The notes beneath the pieces were generated by a model. It did no database searches. It was not told the origin of the DNA and worked only from the letters and a program-made list of their open reading frames with translations. Below, one piece after another: positions 52,500 to 64,000 of a DNA stretch of 64,000 nt. Position 1 is the first letter of the stretch. Each line of letters begins with the position of its first letter. The stretch comes from Siphonodentalium dalli (Eukaryota > Mollusca > Scaphopoda > Gadilida > Siphonodentaliidae), in contig CP136064.1 of assembly GCA_032622095.1 (NCBI GenBank), positions 247,975,827 through 248,039,826 on the forward strand, given 5' to 3'. A program made the position numbers and the translations under genes.

Positions 52500-54835
52500 G
52501 GGAGTTACTCTATGGTCATACGTGAGGTGAATAGGTATACAGTGAGTTATTGTATGTCATGACTTATGTGAATAGGTATACAATGAGTGACTATATGGTT
52601 ATGAGTGGGTTGTCCATTGTAAGATGCATCTATGTATACAAGGAGATGTCATGGTCAGGTGTGAGGTGAATCGGTATGCATGGAGTGACTGTATGGTGTA
52701 TGCTTGTGTATATCCAGTACGGGCGCACCAGGTGTGCCTGTATGGGATTTGGTGTGGTGTATGGATATAGCTACATGGTCATCTATGTGTTGATTATGTA
52801 TATATGGAGTGAATGTAAAGGCATGGGTGGGATGTACATGTGTTGTCTGTATGATCATGGATGGGTGTGTTGGTAAATAGGGTGTGATTTTATGGTTACG
52901 GGTAATGTGTATAGGTATACACGGAATGACTACGGTCATGATTGAATATGATTACCTGGAGTAAGCTGGGTGGACATTATCGAGTGTGTGGGTATATAGG
53001 GAGTGTCCTTGTGGTAACGGGTGGGTGCATATTTATATATTTCTTGGATGCATTATCATTGGTGGGTGTATAGGGATTAGCTGTATTATCATGGATGGCA
53101 TGTATGATTATACAGTGAATTGCTGAATTGTCATGTGTGAGGTGTATATGCAAGTGTGGATTGTTTGAGTGGTTGTGTGCATATCTGGAAGGGCTGAATG
53201 GCCATTAGTGAGGTTTACTTGTATGCTTGGAGTGAATCTATGGTCTAGGGTGGGCTGTATATATATATATCGAGTGGTTATATGACTATGTGTGTCGATA
53301 TAGGTATACAGGTAGTGATTGTATGGTCAATGGTGAGATGAGTACATGTAGGTATACAAGTAGTGACTGTATGGTCATAAATATAATGGACATCTATACA
53401 GGGGGTGACTATTAAAATGGTCATGTGTCAGGCGTATGAGTATACCTGATGTTCCTGTTTGGTGACTCGTTGCGGTATGGTCATGTGTAGGTTATACCAG
53501 TATACACATGTGTTGCTTTATTGTCATGGACAATGCATACGTGTATATAGCAAGTGGCTATATGGCCATGGATAAAGTGCATATGCATACATGGAGTGAC
53601 TATATTGACATGGCTGGGTGTATTAGTATATCTTGAGTGACTATGCGGATACAGGGAGTGACATGGCCAATGTTGAGGTGAATATGTATGCAAGGATTGA
53701 TCATGGTCGTGTATGAATGTTTTGAATAGGTACACACGGTGTGACTATATGGCCATAGGTCACGTACCATTGGTTAAGGTATGTGTATGAAGCGAGTGGC
53801 TATATGGCCATTGGTGAGGTGCATATGTATACCCGGAGTGACTTTATGGTCATTGTTGATGTATATATTGATTTATTTGACCACGTGTTTGGAGAATATG
53901 TATACAGGGGATGACCTTATGGCCAATGGTGAGCTGAATGGGTATACAAGGAATGACTATATGGTTATCGGTCATGTTTAGGAGTATCCCCGGTGTGCCT
54001 GTATCGTGACGCGTGGCTGTAATGTCACCCGTGGCCATGGGTCAGGTGTACATGTATACAGTGGGTCACTATATTGTTATGTATGTGGTGTTTATGTATA
54101 TATGTAATGACTGTGTGTTAATAGGTGGCCATCGTTTTCCGTGTTTAACGCCCCCATGTATATAAACACTATCAAGATAGAGAACTCTCTGACATGACCT
54201 CTCCATTGATTAACATATCCTTGAGTTATTGTGCCACCCAAGGTACACATGTACAACCCACTCCATATGTACATAAACACAACACAGATGACAACATAGT
54301 CACCCACTTTATACACGTACACCTGATCATACAGCCATACTTGGTTATACCCGTACATACCACAAATGACGATACAGCCACGGGTCACCATGTATAAACA
54401 CCAGGTATACACATACACCCGACACATGGTCATATAGTCACTCTATGTATACATATTCACTACATTCACGATCATACGGTCACGCGTTGTATACCTATTC
54501 ACCTCACCATGGACTATACAGCCACTAGCTGTATACCTATTCGCCATATCCATTACCATAGAGTCAATCCAGGTATACATATACACATCACCAATGGTGA
54601 GCCCTTCCTGATATACCAATACCCGCACATACGACCTCTCATAAGTTCCACACTTGCCATACTCATGATCATGCATCTACTCCCCATGCACCATCAATGA
54701 TAACACATCCACAACATATATAAATATACAACCCACCGTTGCCAACAGGGCACTCCCATATACCCACACATCATCCATAACCATACAATAACTCGCGGTA
54801 TACATATTATCCTCATCTACGATCATAAAGTAACT
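52500..54835. repeat. Degenerate satellite core, inverted halves
   Basis: Units of roughly 40-50 bp around GTATACAGGGAGTGACTATAT and GGTCATG(G)GTGAGGTG. They run on the plus strand to about 54120, then in reverse complement (CCATGACCATATAGTCAC-like) to 54835. Open frames here are by-products of the repeat. Confidence 0.8.
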
Positions 54836-56258
54836 CCCTGGTTGTCATCTTGGCTTCCATCCTGTATCCAGTTGATAAATTTTTATCATAATGGGCCAGA
54901 CTACACACATCTCATGGTTCATCTCAGTTCCGTCTCAAAGTTCTGCCCATTTCCTTTCAATAATATGGCTATACTCACAAAAGAGGTTATCGGCAAAATT
55001 CCATACTGCAACTTTAAAATGAATTTGTCATGCCCCATACGTAACTAGGATAAACATAATAGAACATAGTTGTCAGTTAATTAACTAACAGGTATAATAA
55101 CCAAGTCAGTCCCAATTTGCTACCTTTTGGGATAACGCAGAGAATAATTTTCTGGACATGTGTAAAAAAAATACTTTTTACAAATTTGGTTGCCATTTTG
55201 GAAGCCATCTTGAGCAATTTAGTCTATAAACACCATAGTGTGACACAGTTAAGATAGGTCAAAACAATAAACGCATTTGATACCAAAGGTAGTTGCATTT
55301 TATTTGAAAAAATGGTCGAACCTAGTTAAGGTGTTTTCGTTTAGTTTACTGAACTAGGTCGAACCCTGAAAAGTTATTTTTTGCCGATATTTATGTCAAG
55401 TTTGTGAGAGAAAAATCCAATATATCTGGTGATGTCAGTGGTGACAATAGTAACAGTGAAACATGGTGTATCAGACATGTTAGTATTCAATGTATAGAAT
55501 ACAGATTAGCCAATTTTATACATCAACCACAACTTGTAAGCAATTGCATGACACCCTAGTGCAATATTTACAATTTTCCATATTTTGGCAGCCATTTTGA
55601 GCCAAGGTAAGATTTTTGGATCCAAAGAGTTGGAATATTCATAGGTAATGATATGCCTCACTTGCATTACAATGTTCTTTTCATTTCTAGTTGAAATATG
55701 ACTAGAATCCCAATTGTGATTTTTTTGTAAAATTTTGTACCGCGTTCTGTAAAATCAAATTTTTGAGGGACTGGATTAAGGGGTTAGGACCCCAATAATT
55801 GCATATTTAATTGCTCCAATGATCAGTTAATATACAAAACACAAAATAAAGTTGCATTACTCAACCATTTCCAAACAGCATGAATTGAACTAGAAGATAT
55901 TTGTGAAAAAATGTCATATTTTCAACTTCCGGCGGCCATATTGGTGGCCATCTTATGAAAATTGAGATATGTTTTGGCCCAAATGAACCGTGGTCACCTC
56001 CCAACTATAATTGTATTGAGAAAACTGTGAGAAGATGCGATTTTCATAAGAAAAGGATGGCATAAACCACCCAACCCAAAAACTGAGATTTTCAAAAAGA
56101 TCAAGGTCAAATTGAAGGTCAAGGTGACCTCCAAAATCTGGAACCAGCCAGTTTAGTGATACTCACCTACCACTTAACAAATTCTGAAAGTTTGTCGCTT
56201 CTATCACAAAGTGAACGATTTTTATGTTTTCCTGTAATTATCCCCCCCCCCCCCACTA

Positions 56259-59200
56259 TTATGTTGCTATATCAATTCACCAAAGGTCTCGCTCGCTGCA
56301 GAAAGCACATTTGAAGCAATTAACGGCAATATCATACGACTTCCCCGTCGAGAAAATTTGTCGCCCAATGTTTTGAGTTTTTCAAAGAAATGTAACTCTA
56401 ACATACCCGTTATTTAGTAAAAAATCACCTTTACTACCAAAAGAATGACACCACAAAGAGACACGTTTCAAAAACACTATAGGAAAAATCACTTGGTCGA
56501 CCCCACTATCTAACAAACTTCAGCCCAAAAATGTTCTTGACGGGGAAGTCGTGTGAGATTGCCTTTAAAAGAGTATGATATGTGATTATAATTTATGAAA
56601 GTGGCAAGGCGACTGTTGGTCATTTGAGGATAGAGAACACATACTCGGTTCCAACCTCAACTTGAGTTCCATTGAAGGTCTCGCACATTCTATAATTCAA
56701 AGTATATGTCTTTATTTCTATTCTTCTATTTTGGCGGCCTTCGGCTTGGCGGGTAGTATCAGATAACTAATCTAACCTTATCTATAGTTTTACAATAGAC
56801 TGATTCAGTTTTCTAACTATACCTGACACATAGATATCATCATTATCTATTAGATAGGCATCAGTAGGGAAGTAATTAGTCCTGTTCTATAATATTAATG
56901 TATGTGTCATAAAACTCATATGCATGTATTGTATCGTACATGTCTGTCTGCATGTTCAAGCTCAAACACAGGCCTCTGACTCAAGATCTGTACCACAAAC
57001 CTTTACATGTAAGTATATCTGAATTCAGCTGGAACCCTTTTATATTTAGAGATAAACTAGGTCGATTGGATCGATAATTAAAGTACAAATATTTATACGA
57101 GTGGTGGTATAGATTTTGTGTTAGGGGCCTTTGATCATTTCATTCATTTTCACACTCTTATTCACCTCGACATTTTATTTTGTTGTCATCAGTCATCTAT
57201 TTGTTTTATATGTTTGTTGTTTAGGGCCCTGAGGCCTGAAGTGTATTATCTCTGTCTGGTTGGTTCATCCGCAATAAATCATTAAGTGATAGCTGCCTTT
57301 ATCTGAACCCTACCCTGGTCATTAACACTCGTACTAATTTAATCTGATATTTAAAAGAGTATGATATGTGATTATAATTTATAGATCATTATATCTCGTT
57401 CTCTAAATCGGCATAATAATGCAAACAAGATATAATTATATATTTTTTTTACGAAATAAGTTTAATTATTCACCAAACAATAAATATATCATAGATCATG
57501 GAGAACAAATCAATGCGACCAGCAGTCTACCAGATGGTGAACGAAAGCATTATCAAAAGACCTCAACGTTAGTTATTAACTGAGTTGTTCCTTCGAAAAT
57601 CCAAAGGATGGAACCAGTCTGGCTTTCATGTTTTTATTTTTGGTGAAATTGGTTATTAGGGAAATTCTGTTACGTGTATATATCTACCGAAAATATTCGC
57701 TCCTTCTTCGGAAAATAATAAATACTAGTTTAGAGTACGTGCACCTAACCTTTTCCCAGGCTTGTCTGATACTGTGCGCGAGACATAGTTCCAAACCTCT
57801 TTTTGTTCCTATTCCTTTGAGGTTTTACAGTTGAAATATAATATTATATGTTTAGTATAAACATATTTTATTCCAATCAAAATAATAACATACCGGTATT
57901 TAAACATTTGACAAACATGTTACAGTAAGACAGAATAATATAAATAATCGATTGATTGGAAATTATTGTTTCGTTCATTTCCATGGTGCGTGAATGCTTG
58001 TGAACCTGGAAAATGTGAGAAGTTATTCTGCGCGTCACGCCATTTTCAGGCCTATATATATATATGCATTTTTACCCATTAAATTGAAAGAGACAACCAT
58101 TCGTTTCCCAAAATGGCAAAGAATAGTGACCACTAGCTCATATACTCTAACACAATCCCCTCACAAACCGCGAGAGAAAATACAACATATTTCTTTATTA
58201 ACTGCATGCTGTCGAATTTAACCACATAGGCCTACATAAAATGGAGGAAAAATTCAGGCTAGAGAGTTCTATCTCCATGTGCACTCTGATCCGGAAGCGA
58301 GACGATGGTTTTGTAAGCAAAAGGGTTCTATCTCTAAACACATTTTTCGTAGTGTCTTTTATTATAAAACTGGCGAGTTTCTAGAACTGAGACTTCGGAT
58401 ATAATAATATTTTAGTTAGCTTTAACATTTTGAAACATGACGACACACACTGAAAACGATTTACTTGGTAATTCCCGTCTCGAAATTTCAACATCGATTT
58501 CCCAACAAAATGATTAATGTTGGATAGAACCATCTGATTCTCACACAACGATATATAAGGTCGATAAAAAAGGCAACTCAAATGTTTTGTTAGATATGCA
58601 TTAAAACGCCGACCTCTGATGTTTCCCGTGTTTTATTGCCATCAGTGACAAAATTGACAATCACATTGCAGTAAAAACAACTCACAGATGTGCAAAGAGT
58701 AAGCCGTAGTTAATTAACACCTTTGCAATACGGCTAATCTTATGTTCGTTTGTGTTTGTTGTTTAGTAGCTTTGTATTCAAATAATGCTAATAACTAAAA
58801 AAATAAGTGATCAAAGTTGGAAATAACACCACATACACATAGAGTGGACCCACACGCACCCACAAAAAAAATTTCACCCTTCTATTCCGCTTTTTGGACC
58901 TGTGTTCGTTTATGTTCGTTTGTGTTCGTTGTTTAGTAGGACCGAATTTGATCGGCTCCGACCCCGTTCCGACTTTTAAATTTTCCAGAAGTTTTTAACC
59001 CGCAAAAGAAGAAGAAAATGACAGAAAGGTGAGTTATAACGTGTATACTTCAATGTATCTTGGTTCAGGATATGACACACCGACAAAATCAATGACAATG
59101 ACCCGAAACAAAGGTGTAAATGGTTGTTTGACTTCAAACTCAAACTTCTTTTTCTTCTATACATTTCCCATTGATAATTTAACGTGCATCTCCCGACTTG

Positions 59201-59719
59201 TTATTAACCTTTGTATATGTCAAATTGCACAGAATGGGTTCTGAATGAATTTAGTGTTTATCACATATCAAAATAAGCCCATAATTTTAGTTATTGACCC
59301 AGTAATTACGATGTATAAGAAATATGACGAAAAATACTCCGACTCATCAGTGATTTGGTGGTTCGGATCAGGATCTAACAGGTTTCAAGTACTCCGACCC
59401 TTACATGATCACCAGATACGTTCGCACTATGTTTACGACCCCAATGCCACAGTGCAGTATAATTATGACTACACGCAAATATCATACGTGATCTTATATA
59501 AACCTGTCAGTGTTGTCAAAATTCTCGGGAAAATGTGTGCATATATATAGGCCTCCATACCAATTGATATGTCATGAACATAAATATAGAAGTCAATTTG
59601 GGGGGTCCAACAAAAGCAATGACCAATTTTAATTAAAATTCTGCACAACACGCATATGCCTGTATTTACTATAAATTGTTATACATGTAAACTGAATTAT
59701 TTATACATTTATACTTTCA
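56259..59719. other. Unassigned region, no gene supported
   Basis: A/T-rich DNA. AAAGAGTATGATATGTGATTATAATTTAT occurs twice in part (56569 and 57354). GTTTGTGTTCGTTGTTTAGTAG occurs twice in near-identical form (58747, 58918). ATGACAGAAAG|GTGAGT at 59018 looks like a tiny first exon, but its phase does not fit the downstream zinc-finger exon. Confidence 0.4.
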
Positions 59720-59720
59720 G

Positions 59721-60190
59721 AATATATCCGAGGATTTTTCGAGGATTCCTTGCTTTTGTTGGACTTGTCCGTGTCATTGGATGCTGCTGAACGTGAAGAA
59801 ATTGAGACTGACATTTCTTCAAACCCGGTCCCGATTGCTGCCTCTACCCCAGTTACCAAACAAAGTGGAATGCACCAGTGTGGAATTTGTACCTATTCCA
59901 CAAAATATAAGTCTAACTACACACGCCATTTAAAGCGTCACGAAGAACCATCCGAATCAGCGTGTGTATCAGGAGATTCTGAAGAGTCCGTAAAATTGTG
60001 CCACATGTGTTCCCGCACATTCAATACAACCACCGGCTTGCGTCTGCATGTCCAGATGAAGCACGAGCCGGCAACCACACAGAAGTATAAGTGCGGAGTG
60101 GCGATGTAAGGGAAGCAGGATTTTGACTTGCACCTAAATACACACGCCAGTCTTAAACCATACGAATGTGACATCTGTCTATATTATTAG
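59721..60190 (+). pseudogene. C2H2 zinc-finger exon, probably a pseudogene
   Basis: After a clean acceptor (ACTTTCAG at 59713-59720) an open frame in phase 1 runs to a TAA at 60108. It has two complete C2H2 fingers: CGICTYSTKYKSNYTRHLKRH (C-x2-C-x12-H-x3-H, split here as CGIC and HLKRH) and CHMC...HVQMKH (C-x2-C-x12-H-x4-H). A third finger starts YKCGV but loses its second Cys and hits the stop. In the same frame beyond it, DFDLHLNTHASLKPYECDIC reads as the rest of finger three and the start of finger four. Upstream exons not found. A gene that truly ends at the TAA is possible. Confidence 0.65.
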
Positions 60191-60199
60191 GTAAATGCA

Positions 60200-61818
60200 G
60201 TCTTATTTGGACATGTCTACTACCCAACAGAAGATAGGCAAGTCTTCGTTAATCACCACATAGTCACATACTGTATGATAGCATGAGTGGCACGCATATG
60301 TACAATGGTATCATTAGAATTCCTTAGATTATGTGGTTAATAGGCCAGCCACAAAAATGTCAGATCTTCCCAAGTTTTGAACACATTATCTTAAAGATAA
60401 ATGTGATCAAAAACACAATTTATAGTGTCAGGTATTCTAGCGACCAGAAAATGGATTATTTTAAATGAAAATGGCAAGAATCTGACACCCATTTACAATT
60501 TCCAGAAAAAGAATTGACTAATGTGTGTTAGAGTCGGAGCCGATCAATTTATACAGATTGGGGTCGGAATACATGTATATCAAAATTAGGGTCGGAGCCG
60601 ATGTTATACTTTTAAAATTGGTGTTTAAAACAAAAACTCACGACTAATTGAATTCATTTTTGTTTCAATATGCACTCGAACAGTAATAACACGTTATGCA
60701 TAGGACTTTATTACCATACATATTTATACCCATTCAACAATATGACTTGAACCTCGGTGCTATGTTTTTCCCCATCGATTTTGACTGATCTCAGCGTAAT
60801 TAAGGCGCATAAATGGCATAGATCTTTGCCAGACGTCATATACAGGTTCTTCGGGTTACCGTACTACAATCGAATTTCACTAATTATATGCCAGGCCAAT
60901 AGCCAATATAGTGCTCATAGCCTCATACTTACCATTTTCAGATATTTGTTGTCAATTTTCATACAAAAGCCGCCATTTTGGCATTAAAATCTTTGTTTGA
61001 GTCGGAATCGAAGTCCTGTTAGATCCGATTTTGAACCTGTTAGATCCGATCCTCGAGGAACACAAATTTGAACTTGACCTGTTTTTGAACTAGTAAACCC
61101 ACATACCAACTTTCATTCCAGTTCAGACTTACTAAAGTTATCATCCAGAAATGAAAAAAGCAAATGGACGGACGGATACTGATGACAATTATACAAATGT
61201 GTACTAATATGACTACTACATTAATATTGGAGTCTTGGAGGAGATTGTGATGGCTGATTGTATAGTCCTGACACTTACAGTTATATATACCTAAGTACAA
61301 CTACTATTGGATTAATGTGACTGTCTTGTGTATGTACTATGTAATGTGGTTTGCATGTTTCTTCGATAATTATAACTGTGAAAAAAAAATAGAATACTCG
61401 ATTCGATATCCATCCCAATTGATTAGTTGATGCCATGTTACACTGTTTATGACAAATAGTTCCATACTCATTCAGTTGCATGTTTGTCGCATTGATAGGG
61501 TGCTACCGTGCTACATATTGTTGGCCAGTGAGGATAGTAGTTATTAAAAACAATTTAGAACGAAACAAGCAATTTTTATATTTTGAAATCACCAGCATAC
61601 ATCTACCTACACATCCCTATATTATAACTTTTTTCTTATATTTGTCTTAATCATCCCTTATTTCGACTTGTGTTCGGTATTCATAGAAATCCTCGCCGAG
61701 CTTTGCACTAGTTCAGATCATGTTCTTTATATTTGCTGAGAACACTGTTCATAAAATTTACTTTCTAAATATATGATTAAAGTCACCTTTTTGATATTTT
61801 TATTGTTATATAATATAT
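60200..61818. other. Unassigned region with GTCGGA repeats
   Basis: GAGTCGGAGCCGAT (60531, 60592) and GTTAGATCCGAT (61019, 61037) motifs recur; inverse forms lie at about 58942 and 59386. A single TTGAACTTGACCTG monomer with GACGGACGGA tail is at 61065-61178. No gene seen. Confidence 0.45.
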
Positions 61819-63412
61819 TTGTCATGAATGTTGACATTGACATTTAAATGGGAACGAGTCATTTTTGTGTCATTCGGCCAAAAAACATGGCCGCTGGTGG
61901 CCATCTTGGATTTCAAAATTCAATCCATTGGCGCGGGCTACAGGTCGTATTGTTCGTCTGATCATCATGAAATTTGTCATTTTAGGATCATTTGGCCAAA
62001 AAACATGGCCGCTGGTGGCCATCTTGGATTTTACTCTTTCCATCACTAAATCCTTTGACACATCCTACAGACCACATCTCTGATTCGATCATCACCAAAC
62101 TTCATGTGGATCATCGGGGCGACCTCTAGATGGGAACGAGTCATTTTGGGGTCGTTTGGCCAAAAAACATGGCTGCCAGCAGCCATCTTGGATTTTACTC
62201 TTTGCATGACTAAATCCTTTGGCGCGGGCTACAGGTTGTAGCTTTGGTCGGAACTTCATGAAATTTGTCATGGATGTTAACAATGACATGTAGATGGGAA
62301 CGAGTCATTTTGGTGTCATTCGGCCGAAAAACTTGGCTGCCAGCAGCCATCTTGGATTTTACTCTTTGCATGACTAAATCGTTTGGCGCGGGCTACAGGT
62401 CGTACCTTTGATCCGATGTTTATGAAATTTGTAATGAATGTTGCTATTGACATGTAGATGGGAACGAGTCATTTTGGGGTCATTCGGCAAAAAAACATGG
62501 CTGCTGGCGGCCATCTTGGATTTCAAAATTCAATCCATTGGCGCGGGCTACAGGTCGTACTGTTTGTCTGATCATCATGAAATTTGTCATGGATGTTCAT
62601 ATTGACATGTAGATGGGAACGAGTGATTTTGGGGTCGTTCAGTAAAAAAACATGGCCGCCAGCAGCCATCTTGGATTTTACTCTTTGCATGATTAAATCC
62701 TTTGGCACGGGCTACAGGTCGTAGCTTTGGTCGGAACTTCATGAAATTTGTCATGGATGTTAACAATGACATGTAGATGGGAACGAGTCATTTTGGGGTC
62801 GTTCGACCGAAAAACATGGCCGCTGGCGGCCATCTTGGATTTCAAATTTCAATCCATTGGCGTGGGCTACAGCTCGTACTGTTTGTCTGATCATCATGAA
62901 ATATGTCATAGATGTTAATATTGACATGTAGATGGGAACGAGTGATTTTGGGGTCGTTCGGCCAAAAAACATGGCCACCAGCAGCCATCTTGGATTTTAC
63001 TCTTTGCATGACTAAATCCTTTGGCACGGGCTACAGGTCGTAGCTTTGGTCGGAACTTCATGAAATTTGTCATGGATGTTAACAATGACATGTAGATGGG
63101 AACGAGTCATTTTGGGGTCGTTCGGCCGAAAAACATGGCCACTGGTGGCCAACTTGGATTTCAAAATTCAATCGATTGGCGCGGGCTACAGGTCGTACTG
63201 TTCGTCTGATCATCATGAAATATGTCATAGATGTTAATATTGACATGTAGATGGGAACGAGTGATTTTGGATTTTACTCTTTGCATGACTAAATCCGTTG
63301 GCACAGGTTAGACATTTCAATTAGCACCTTTCCTATTCCACCATTTACTGTCAACTATTAAATTATTCCCCTACCTACCGTAAGTTGAGCTACAGTGTCA
63401 TTGACACTTTCA
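61819..63412 (-). repeat. Monomer-array element, copy 3 (reversed, truncated)
   Basis: Reverse orientation relative to copies 1 and 2. The outer end (AGTGTCATTGACACTTTCAT, 63393-63412) is intact; the opposite end lacks the GGACGCCAAGCC tail and hairpin. About eight to nine units. Confidence 0.82.
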
Positions 63413-64000
63413 TTTAAAACAATTTAGAATGAAACAAGCAATTTTTATATTTTGAAAATGTTTTCAGAATGCTTAACAATTTAACATTTGGTTTACAGTA
63501 ACAAATTTGAAAATGTTTTCAGAATGATTGACATATTAACATATGGTTTATTCTAGCAAATTTGAACATCTATACATTGTTTTTGTGGCATCAAACGTTT
63601 AATAGATATTAACCACTTGAATGCGTCAATACATCGTTGCTAATTGATATGACGGCAAATACGCAGTAATATTCGCGATAGTTTATTATAACTGAAGTAA
63701 AATAATGGACCGGACCGGCAGATAAAAGCGGTCCGGTCCAGTGACACCCGGACCGGACCGCGGTCCACCACTGGACCGCGGACCGGACCGGTCCAAAGCG
63801 GTCCGGTCCACATCACTAGTATAGTATGTGGCCTGCATGTATCATGTGTACAGACAGTGCATTGATACTATATAAAATGCCAAATAAATACTTCATAATG
63901 CGAAAGATACCTGTATATTGTGAGAATGAACTGCACGCTACGTATGATGTCAACTCTGTGAATGAGAAGAAAGTTGGCTAAGATCAATTTTAAATGAAGC
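63413..64000. other. Right edge: duplicated flank and possible hAT end
   Basis: 63416-63459 repeats the sequence at 61547-61590. A 64-bp tandem pair (TTTGAAAATGTTTTCAGAAT) follows. At 63706-63828 GGTCCGGTCC/GGACCGGACC repeats end in CCACATCACTA, shaped like a hAT terminus; no partner end or target duplication was found. Confidence 0.4.

Larger units (their letters stand above)
50431..56258. repeat. Giant palindromic element, 5.8 kb
   Basis: Arms of about 1.4 kb (50431-52500 less an insertion, and 54835-56258) are inverted: for example GAGGTCACCTTGACCTTCAA at 50551 and its complement near 56116. The outer ends are TAGTGGGGGG / CCCCCCACTA with TTA on both sides (ATTAT or TA also possible, so class unresolved). 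The centre is a degenerate satellite. No ORF with recognisable domains. Confidence 0.82.

Noticed and set aside
54092-54433. 113-codon minus-strand frame
   Set aside because: Low-complexity translation of the inverted satellite core (VYVYTW-like words).
59018-59034. First exon (ATGACAGAAAG|GTGAGT) for the zinc-finger gene
   Set aside because: Joining it to the 59721 acceptor gives the wrong phase and an early stop.
12438-63412. Repeat arrays as CRISPR
   Set aside because: Units are contiguous or diverged tandem monomers without unique spacers, in a eukaryotic intron-rich context with no cas genes.

Overview
The window is animal nuclear DNA, most likely from a mollusc and probably a bivalve. 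The single clear host gene has many short exons with GT-AG introns, and about half of the visible sequence is decayed transposons, hairpin MITEs and monomer arrays. The bivalve assignment rests on the repeat style (CATAACTCC-type monomers ending in GACG-rich tails and hairpins; arrays reading CCAAGATGGC...GGCCATG), which I associate with bivalve genomes; it is inference, not proof.

The backbone is one gene on the minus strand, an NCBP3 orthologue (nuclear cap-binding protein subunit 3). I can join 12 coding exons from the ATG at 50264 to the stop at 6542. All have GT-AG borders and matching phases, and they give a 661-residue product. The gene spans about 43.7 kb, of which under 2 kb codes; the rest is introns loaded with mobile elements.

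Layout. 1-6.5 kb (downstream of NCBP3): a 200-bp foldback, a TTAA-flanked MITE, two pairs of hairpin repeats and a 2.1-kb element with TTA target duplication. 6.5-50.3 kb: NCBP3. Intron 11 holds a 541-bp TTA element. Intron 10 has two TTAA MITEs sharing one TTAA, one of them split by a hAT. Intron 9 has a 19-copy 27-bp minisatellite and a TAA-flanked element hosting a Helitron-like insert. Intron 7 has a deleted hAT with BED and hATC remnants and a TTAA MITE. Introns 6, 5 and 3 have a TTAA MITE, a 1.6-kb hAT, and a TTAA MITE plus a monomer array. Intron 2 has non-LTR retrotransposon wrecks, large monomer arrays, a 650-bp MITE and a 1.2-kb TTA element inside a reverse transcriptase. Intron 1 has a 4.3-kb hAT with two nested elements, one a near-identical inverted copy of the intron 2 element. 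50.4-56.3 kb: a 5.8-kb giant palindrome starting about 170 bp upstream of the NCBP3 start codon. 56.3-64 kb: mostly unassigned sequence, a broken C2H2 zinc-finger exon (plus strand, about 59.7-60.2 kb), a reversed monomer array and a possible hAT end at 63.83 kb.

I see no operons, no CRISPR, no supportable tRNA or rRNA, and no convincing new gene system. The strongest material is structural: exact nested insertions with readable target duplications, an intra-gene inverted repeat pair flanking NCBP3 exon 2, a family of TTAA MITEs that each carry a different subterminal palindrome, and the giant palindrome at the NCBP3 5' flank. Family names come from motif recognition only; no database search was possible.
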